Assembly: GCA_016178075.1 (NCBI GenBank)
Contig: JACOUA010000071.1
Span: forward strand, 1 to 36,830
Direction of reading: 5' to 3'
DNA length: 36,830 nt
From: Acidobacteriota bacterium
GTDB lineage: Bacteria > Acidobacteriota > Vicinamibacteria > Vicinamibacterales > JACQTH01
Shown: positions 32,070 through 36,830 of the stretch, piece after piece
Layout of the letters: each line of letters begins with the position of its first letter
Numbering within the stretch: the first letter of the stretch is position 1
Notes under the pieces: model-generated
The model's database searches: none
What the model was told of the DNA's origin: nothing
Seen by the model: only the letters and a program-made list of their open reading frames with translations
Position numbers and translations under genes: made by a program

Positions 32070-32088
32070 CGAGGTCAAGACGAAGACG

Positions 32089-32793
32089 ATGACGAACATG
32101 GCGCAGGCACGGCCGCGAGTGGGCATCACCCGTTGCAGCAGGCTCGGAGACTACGTCGAATCGATCAAGAAGGCCGGCGGCAGCCCGATCGTCCTCGACT
32201 ACGACGCGGACCCCGGGCGCGTCATCGACGCCATCGACGGGCTCGTGTTGACGGGCGGCGTCGACGTCGATCCCTCGCGGTATGGCGAGTCGCCGCACCC
32301 GGCCACCGAGATCGATGACGCGCGCGATGCCTTTGAATTCGGAATTGCGGAGCGAGCGCTGGCCCGGGATCTTCCGGTTCTCGCGATCTGTCGCGGCATG
32401 CAGCTGCTGAATGTCGCGGCCGGGGGCGACCTCGTCCAGGACATTCCGTCTCAGTTCTCGACACCGCTCGATCATACGGTCGACTCCAGCCCCGATGCCG
32501 TCGCTCACAAGGTCCGGATCGAGCGGGGCTCCCTGCTGGCGCGCATCGTCACGAATCCAGCACACCTGGAAACGTGTGGCGTCAACAGCCGCCATCATCA
32601 ATCGGTCCGACGTGTCGCGCCTGGCTTCAGCGTCTCGGCGACCTCACCCGATGGCGTCATCGAGGGCATCGAGAGCCGTGACGCGTCGTTCTGCGTGGGC
32701 GTGCAGTGGCACCCCGAGAACTTCCACCGCACGGGCGAGTTCGATTCGCTGTTCGAGAGCTTCGTCGACGCCTGCAAGCGCGATCGCGATTAA
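32089..32793 (+). CDS. Gamma-glutamyl-gamma-aminobutyrate hydrolase-type amidotransferase (peptidase C26)
   Basis: A 234-residue class I glutamine amidotransferase-like hydrolase. LTGGVDVDPSRYGESPH is family-typical; the nucleophile is Cys101 in LAICRGMQLLNVAAGG; His and Glu are expected in VQWHPENF, and VNSRHHQSV precedes it. The family hydrolyses gamma-glutamyl amides (PuuD-like) in polyamine and amino-acid catabolism. The substrate here is unknown. ATG 32089 or 32098 could be the start; a heptamer array is immediately upstream and there is no strong Shine-Dalgarno. It ends only six bases from the convergent methyltransferase gene. Confidence 0.88.
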   Translation: MTNMAQARPRVGITRCSRLGDYVESIKKAGGSPIVLDYDADPGRVIDAIDGLVLTGGVDVDPSRYGESPHPATEIDDARDAFEFGIAERALARDLPVLAICRGMQLLNVAAGGDLVQDIPSQFSTPLDHTVDSSPDAVAHKVRIERGSLLARIVTNPAHLETCGVNSRHHQSVRRVAPGFSVSATSPDGVIEGIESRDASFCVGVQWHPENFHRTGEFDSLFESFVDACKRDRD

Positions 32794-32799
32794 CTCGTG

Positions 32800-34137
32800 T
32801 CAGGCGCGATCCATGACCATCACGGTCTCTACGTGCGCCGTGTTCGGGAAGAGATCGAAGCCCATGAGCTCTTTCAGCTGATATCCCGCCTCGGTGAGGA
32901 TCCGCGCGTCGCGCGCGACGGTGGCCACGTCGCACGACACGTAGACGATGCGCCGCGGCTCCAGACCCACGAGACCCGCCGCCACCGCTTTCGAGAGACC
33001 TGTACGCGGCGGATCGACGACCACGGTGGGGCTGGCGAGCTCCGGTGGGCTCTGCAGGTAATCTTCGACGGTTCCGGTCACGATCTGGAAACCGCTGACG
33101 CCCGCGGCGTTCTGTTTCAGATCCTGGACACTGAAGGCGTCGACTTCAACCGCGATGACCGGCGTTCGGCCCGACGCCGCCAGCGCCACACCGAACACCC
33201 CGACACCGGCATACAGATCGATCACCGGCCCGTCGGGTACGCGCGCCAGCACTTCCGCCACCAGCCGGTTCAGCAGGAATCGATTGCCCTGGAAGAACGA
33301 TCGCACGTGGCGCCGCAACTGGATCGTGCGCCCGACGATCACCCTCAGCTCATCCCGCACGTGAGGATCCGCGATCACGACCCCGGCGCCGTGCACGCCG
33401 GCTACCGAGGTGGTGAACCCGGTCAGCCCCTCGACCCTCGTCATCGCTCGAAGCTCGGCGAGCGACAGCTTTCGATCGAGGCTGAAATGCAGCACGCGCT
33501 CGGATGCTTCGACGTTTTCCGTCAGCTCGATCTCGCCCTCGAGCGGCTGAGATCGCGCCCTTCCGCCTGGCTGGTGGCCGTCGCGACCCTCGGCCTGACC
33601 AATCGCCACCGCGACGCGCGTTATAACCTCCAGCGACACCGGGAGGAGCTGACCCGTCGATGCGGGATCGCAGAGCCGGTGGGTCCCTTCGCAGAAGAAC
33701 CCGATGCGGCCGCGTCGAAGGTGAAGCCGTGCGCGCATCCGGTAGCCGCGCTCCGGCGAGGCGACCATCGCGAGTGGTTCGGCCACCGTACTCGGATCCA
33801 AACGCCCGATCCGACTGAACGCATCGATCACGACCGCCTTCTTCAGCGAGAGCTGGTGGCCGTAGTCGATGTGGTGATAGACGTTACCGCCGCACGGCCC
33901 GTCAAGCCACGTCTCGGCGTCGAGCGGCATCCGCCTGGCAGGGTGCGCCTCGATGACGTCGACCGCCGCGGCGTACGCGACCCCGCGCGCAACTTCGATC
34001 ACGCGGGCTCGCACACGCTCCCCCGGGATGGCGCCCGCCACGAGGACGACCTGACCCTCGTGGCGGGTCAGCATGCGGCCGCCCGCCACGGGCTTCTCGA
34101 TCGTGGCGGTGAATTCGGAGCCGGGTGCCAACATCAA
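32800..34137 (-). CDS. RNA 5-methyluridine methyltransferase, TrmA/RlmD family
   Basis: A 445-residue SAM-dependent methyltransferase. The N-terminal TRAM-like part (1-65) is followed by CGGN (82-85) and then YHHIDYGHQLSLKK. Later motifs are FFQGNRFLLNRLV (281-293), IDLYAGVGVFGVALAA (SAM-binding), VVVDPPRTGLSK, the nucleophile Cys402 in YVSCDVATVARD, and a C-terminal AHVETVMVM with the general-base Glu. It methylates uridine C5 in rRNA or tRNA. The first Fe-S block is CGGN, not the CGGC of cluster-binding RlmD, so the cluster may be lost. Substrate RNA cannot be told by eye. It ends six bases from a convergent gene and follows the unknown gene by nine. Confidence 0.9.
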   Translation of the reverse strand: MMLAPGSEFTATIEKPVAGGRMLTRHEGQVVLVAGAIPGERVRARVIEVARGVAYAAAVDVIEAHPARRMPLDAETWLDGPCGGNVYHHIDYGHQLSLKKAVVIDAFSRIGRLDPSTVAEPLAMVASPERGYRMRARLHLRRGRIGFFCEGTHRLCDPASTGQLLPVSLEVITRVAVAIGQAEGRDGHQPGGRARSQPLEGEIELTENVEASERVLHFSLDRKLSLAELRAMTRVEGLTGFTTSVAGVHGAGVVIADPHVRDELRVIVGRTIQLRRHVRSFFQGNRFLLNRLVAEVLARVPDGPVIDLYAGVGVFGVALAASGRTPVIAVEVDAFSVQDLKQNAAGVSGFQIVTGTVEDYLQSPPELASPTVVVDPPRTGLSKAVAAGLVGLEPRRIVYVSCDVATVARDARILTEAGYQLKELMGFDLFPNTAHVETVMVMDRA

Positions 34138-34146
34138 CGCGCCAGG

Positions 34147-34902
34147 TCAGTCGAGCGTCAGACGCGGCACGCCGGCACGTTCGCGAAGGAGTCGCGCACA
34201 GCAGGCTTCGAGCGACCGGGCATATGCCTCCTCCGGCATGCGTTCGCGGAACGTTTCTAACTCGCGCTCGGCCTCCCGTCGCACCGCGGGCATCGTCTCC
34301 GGAGGGCATCGTCTTGCGGCCCAGTCCCCGAGCGCGCTATCGAGGTCCACGAGACGAGCCAGCGCGTTGTCACGCCGCTGGCCCCGAAGCGAACGCGCGG
34401 AGGCCAGCATGGCGTCGAGCTCGCGCACCAGATCGCCGAGGAACGCCTGATCGGTGGAACTGATCCCGACGACCCCTCGTACCGCCGTCAGGCGGGCAAT
34501 CGCGCGCTGCAAGTGCGCCGGCAACGACCCGTGCCGCCTTTCGTCGCCGACCTCCGCGCCTTCCACGTTCGTGGCTGGAGAGGGCGGCTCGGCCCTCACA
34601 CCCACGGCACGACGCCACTCGTCGAACACGTCCAGCACCTCGTCCTCACAGAACTCGATTCGAATCGGACGCCGTCGTCGATTGCGGCGCTCGGTGGACC
34701 CGGCGCGCTCGACACGGTGGTCGATGCCCCGGAAGACGACCGTCAGCGGAATCCCGCGGGCGGCCCAGCCGCGGACGAGATCGAACGCGGGCCCGACGAT
34801 CCGGATCAGGTGCCCGTCGTTCCTGCGACAGAGATAGGTTTCGATCGCCCGGCAGTAGGTGTCGGGGTCGGTGACCCGGTCCGTCAGCGGTTTCTCTCCC
34901 AC
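34147..34902 (-). CDS. Conserved-looking protein of unknown function
   Basis: A 251-residue protein, mostly helical and charged. An N-terminal domain (about 10-105: PDTYCRAIETYLCRRNDGHLIRIVGPAFDLVRGWAARG) is separated by an acidic linker from a helical C-terminal half (about 130-245) rich in Arg, Glu and Leu. I do not recognise the family. It starts at GTG 34902, inside coaX, with a 19-base overlap that indicates translational coupling. It also lies nine bases from the RNA methyltransferase gene. The operon nadC-birA-coaX-unknown-methyltransferase is consistent with housekeeping function but gives no direct clue. Confidence 0.75.
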   Translation of the reverse strand: MGEKPLTDRVTDPDTYCRAIETYLCRRNDGHLIRIVGPAFDLVRGWAARGIPLTVVFRGIDHRVERAGSTERRNRRRRPIRIEFCEDEVLDVFDEWRRAVGVRAEPPSPATNVEGAEVGDERRHGSLPAHLQRAIARLTAVRGVVGISSTDQAFLGDLVRELDAMLASARSLRGQRRDNALARLVDLDSALGDWAARRCPPETMPAVRREAERELETFRERMPEEAYARSLEACCARLLRERAGVPRLTLD

Positions 34903-35660
34903 ACCAATCGCATGCCGTGGAGGGTGAGATCGGGCTCGATGTGATCGATGACCGTCGTCTCGGGCGCGATGACGCTCGCGAGCCCTCCCGTCGCCACCGT
35001 GACCGCGCGGGCCGTCAACTCGCGGCGGAGCCGCTGCACGAGTCCTTCGACCAGGCCGACATAGCCGTAGAACAAGCCGGCCTGCATCGACCCGACCGTC
35101 GTCCGCCCGATCACCTGCGCCGGCTTCCGCACATCGATGCGCGGCAGACGCGCGGCACGCTGAAACAGCGCGTCCGCGGAAATCTGCACGCCGGGACAGA
35201 TGGCGCCGCCGAGATACTCACCTTGCGCCGTGATCACGTCGAACGTCGTCGCGGTGCCGAAATCGACGATGATGACGGGGCTCAGCTGTGCCCTGCCGTA
35301 CTTTTCGTACGCGGCGATGCCGTTGACAAGCCGATCGGCGCCGACCTCGGACGGATTCTCGTACAGGACGTCCATGCCGATGCGCGTGGCCGGCTCGACC
35401 AGGAGCGGCTTCCGCTCAATGTAGCGCTCGGCCATCTCGGCCATCGTGCCGGTTAGGGGCGGAACAACGGAGGCGATGATCACGCCCGACACGTCCGTGG
35501 GTTTGACGCCGTGATGCTCGAAGAGTCGCAGGACCATCAACCCGATCTCGTCCGCCGTCCGTTCGCGCAGCGTCGCCAGGCGCCAGCTCTGCAGCAGACG
35601 CTCGCCGCGAAACACCCCGAGCACGATATTCGTGTTGCCGACGTCGATGGCAAGCAGCAT
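34884..35660 (-). CDS. coaX: Type III pantothenate kinase
   Basis: A 258-residue CoaX of normal length. ASKHA-type motifs are visible: LLAIDVGNTNIVLGVF at the N-terminus, GADRLVNGIAAYEKYG, VIIVDFGTATTFDVIT and AGLFYGYVGLVEGLV. It phosphorylates pantothenate in coenzyme A synthesis, and, unlike type I enzymes, is not feedback-inhibited by CoA. The ATG 35660 lies about ten bases from an AGCTCTC-type heptamer array and has no clear Shine-Dalgarno. It is part of the common nadC-birA-coaX order and is followed, with overlap, by the unknown gene. Confidence 0.95.
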   Translation of the reverse strand: MLLAIDVGNTNIVLGVFRGERLLQSWRLATLRERTADEIGLMVLRLFEHHGVKPTDVSGVIIASVVPPLTGTMAEMAERYIERKPLLVEPATRIGMDVLYENPSEVGADRLVNGIAAYEKYGRAQLSPVIIVDFGTATTFDVITAQGEYLGGAICPGVQISADALFQRAARLPRIDVRKPAQVIGRTTVGSMQAGLFYGYVGLVEGLVQRLRRELTARAVTVATGGLASVIAPETTVIDHIEPDLTLHGMRLVWERNR

Positions 35661-35667
35661 ACAAAGA

Positions 35668-35701
35668 AGCTCTCAGCTGTCAGCTCTCAGCTATGAGCTC
35701 A
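35668..35701. repeat. Heptamer repeat, AGCTCTC type, upstream of coaX
   Basis: AGCTCTC, AGCTGTC, AGCTCTC, AGCTATG and AGCTC units run in tandem between coaX and the MITE-like element. They run up to about ten bases from the coaX start. Confidence 0.7.
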
Positions 35702-35721
35702 GTTGGGGCCCGGAAAGGAAT

Positions 35722-35846
35722 AAAGGTGTCATCTTGGGCGTCGAGGCGCCCGCCCGGCAAGGCGCGAGGAGCGCGCATACCGGGTGTATGTCAGCGACGA
35801 GCAACGCAGCCCGGCGGGATGCATCGGCGTCCAAGATGGCACCTTT
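35722..35846. mobile_element. MITE-like inverted-repeat element overlapping the birA 3' end
   Basis: AAAGGTGTCATCTTGGGCG starts the left arm (35722-35757). The right arm (35811-35846) is its imperfect inverted copy, AAAGGTGCCATCTTGGACG on the minus strand. The two 36-base arms differ at a handful of positions. A further CATAC/GTATG pair closes the inner stem near 35776-35790. About 125 bases in total could fold as one long hairpin. It carries no transposase. The birA frame runs into it and stops at 35791, inside it. Confidence 0.7.
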
Positions 35847-36588
35847 CCTCAGTGGTACCCCGGTGAAACGCGCCGGCGTCACTCCATTCCACCACGCTGC
35901 CGCGACTCGCGGGCGCGAGATCGCGCCAGCGCTCCAGAATCGCCGGCCATTGTCCCTTTTGAAGCTCGCCGTACCGTGTCGCCAGAAACGCCAGCGTCCA
36001 GGCCGCGACGGTGCCCCGCTCGACCGGCCTCCCGAGCTCCGCCTCGATCGACGTGACGCGCTCAGCCAGATCTTCCGGATAGAGCGCGGACTTCAGATTG
36101 ATGCCGTAGCCCAGAACAACCGTATCCAAGCCTTCGGGTGTGCCCGGCAACCGCGGGCGACCGGCCGGCCCTTGCGCTTCCGCCAGAATACCGCCGAGCT
36201 TCCTGCGCTGCACGACCAGATCGTTCGGCCACTTGATCTGCGGGAGGAGACCGGTCGCGTATGCCAGGCCTTCGGCAAGCGCGACACCAGCCATGAGCGT
36301 GACCTGGGGGGCGAAACGGCGCGGGCGCAACACGATCGACACGTACAGACCGGCTCCGGGGGGCGAGTGCCACGTTCGACCGCGCCGGCCTCGTCCTGCC
36401 TCCTGCGTCTCGGCCATGACGGTCGTCCCCTCGTCAGCGCCCGCCATCGCGAGGCGTGCGGCGACGTCGTTGGTGGAGCTGACGGTCGGGTAATAGAAGA
36501 GGTGCGCACCGAACGGTCCAAGACGATGGGCGGCGGATGCCAGCGCCACCTGAATATCCGCCGGGACGTCCGACGCTCGCGCCCACAT
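35791..36588 (-). CDS. birA: Biotin--[acetyl-CoA-carboxylase] ligase, C-terminally altered
   Basis: A 265-residue class I biotin protein ligase without an N-terminal DNA-binding domain. The catalytic domain has YPTVSSTNDVA, the biotinyl-AMP loop ETQEAGRGRRGRTWHSP, LPQIKWPNDLVV and LGYGINLKS. It biotinylates carboxylase carrier proteins. The C-terminal SH3-like domain normally continues after VVEWSDAGAFHRGTTE with a Gly-Ile-Asp-x-x-Gly-x-Leu pattern. Here the frame enters the MITE-like element and ends ERCHLGRRCIPPGCVARR, so roughly the last 30 normal residues appear to be replaced. ATG 36588 is preferred; GTG 36612 is an alternative that adds eight residues. nadC lies upstream and coaX downstream. 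Activity may be reduced. Confidence 0.87.
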   Translation of the reverse strand: MWARASDVPADIQVALASAAHRLGPFGAHLFYYPTVSSTNDVAARLAMAGADEGTTVMAETQEAGRGRRGRTWHSPPGAGLYVSIVLRPRRFAPQVTLMAGVALAEGLAYATGLLPQIKWPNDLVVQRRKLGGILAEAQGPAGRPRLPGTPEGLDTVVLGYGINLKSALYPEDLAERVTSIEAELGRPVERGTVAAWTLAFLATRYGELQKGQWPAILERWRDLAPASRGSVVEWSDAGAFHRGTTEERCHLGRRCIPPGCVARR

Positions 36589-36599
36589 TACTTGGTTAC

Positions 36600-36619
36600 G
36601 GCGGGGCTCCACCCCCGCC
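36600..36619. repeat. Short GC hairpin upstream of birA
   Basis: GGCGGGG at 36600-36606 and CCCCGCC at 36613-36619 form a seven-base stem with a six-base loop. It overlaps the alternative GTG start of birA and could mask ribosome binding. There is no T-run, so a terminator is unlikely. Confidence 0.4.
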
Positions 36620-36697
36620 GCCTGCCGTCGCTTACGCGCCGGATCTTGGTTGTCATGCCAGTCACTCGGCCACGTTCACGGCTTTTTGGTGTAGCTC

Positions 36698-36830
36698 TCA
36701 GTTTGGTTCAATCTCGAAACTGATATCCGCAGCCGGCGCGGAGTGGGTCAGCGCGCCAACGGACACGTACTCGGCGCCGGTGGCTGCAAGCTCGGGCAGC
36801 CGCTGGAGCGTGACGCCGCCTGAAATCTCG
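36698..36830 (-). CDS. nadC: Nicotinate-nucleotide pyrophosphorylase (quinolinate PRTase), C-terminal part
   Basis: The last 43 codons are present; the gene continues past the right edge. The residues EISGGVTLQRLPELAATG and EYVSVGALTHSAPAADISFEI match the C-terminal signature of NadC, which makes nicotinate mononucleotide from quinolinate and PRPP in de novo NAD synthesis. The order nadC-birA-coaX is common in bacteria and supports the call. The TGA stop falls within an AGCTCTCAG heptamer-like string. Confidence 0.9.
   Translation of the reverse strand, partial: EISGGVTLQRLPELAATGAEYVSVGALTHSAPAADISFEIEPN

Noticed and set aside
428-35701. Heptamer arrays considered as CRISPR
   Set aside because: Units are 7 bases without spacers, and there are no cas genes.
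35691-35882. 63-aa frame with LDADASRRAALLVADIHPV
   Set aside because: It lies within the inverted-repeat element, shares no match with a real C-terminal BirA domain, and has arrays at its end; likely a chance frame.
1-36830. tRNA, rRNA and riboswitch elements
   Set aside because: I saw no cloverleaf, rRNA core or known aptamer pattern by eye; a covariance search would be decisive.

Overview
The window is GC-rich chromosomal DNA with dense, mostly minus-strand operons and no tRNA, rRNA, transposase or CRISPR array that I could find. Several traits point to Acidobacteriota, probably a Vicinamibacteria-like (subdivision 6) soil lineage: a VWFA protein of the acidobacterial secreted type, an HspR-controlled dnaK-dnaJ cluster, a FecR/DUF6600-type protein, and repeat families that I associate with acidobacterial genomes. 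The taxonomic call is inference, because there is no marker rRNA here.

Layout. 1-2388 (minus): secreted VWFA protein, DUF2085, a DUF6677-like protein, a 57-aa membrane peptide and the start of a VanZ-like protein. 2665-9794 (minus): a run of seven genes, read as fatty-acid desaturase, acyl-CoA dehydrogenase, MeaB GTPase, a methylmalonyl-CoA epimerase fused to a metallo-beta-lactamase domain, MTA phosphorylase, a PfkB kinase and a membrane protein. It looks like odd-chain/branched acyl-CoA (propionyl/methylmalonyl) metabolism joined to nucleoside/methylthioadenosine salvage. 9816-10962: an outer-membrane barrel protein (+) and a small exported protein (-). 11149-16922 (minus): dnaK, dnaJ, hspR, a DnaC-like ATPase and hemW, behind a sigma70-type promoter that overlaps a HAIR-like HspR operator. 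17124-21271 (plus): FecR/DUF6600 protein and a PBP1A-type transglycosylase/transpeptidase. 21446-29250 (minus): a seven-gene envelope cluster read as V4R-like protein, TPR lipoprotein/TolB-like protein, NfeD protease, slipin, SPOR protein, Lnt and RF2 (prfB, with a programmed +1 frameshift). 29265-32793 (plus): mobA, argS and a gamma-glutamyl-GABA hydrolase-type amidotransferase. 32800-36830 (minus): nadC (partial), birA, coaX, an unknown protein and an RNA m5U methyltransferase.

The most striking unexplained structure is a set of degenerate heptanucleotide (period-7) repeat arrays. Each locus has its own 7-mer (GGGATTC, GGGATCA, GGCCAGT, GCTGAGA, GACGATT and others). They are usually paired as inverted arms that could fold as hairpins. 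They occupy nearly every non-overlapping gap inside operons and the convergent gaps, and often run to within a few bases of a start codon that has no Shine-Dalgarno sequence. Separate MITE/REP-like elements sit at the 3' end of birA (where the usual C-terminal domain is missing), inside lnt, at the end of hemW and in the FecR gene. Other points to check are a J-domain with HPN instead of HPD, the epimerase-metallohydrolase fusion, and an m5U methyltransferase with a degraded Fe-S cysteine motif.
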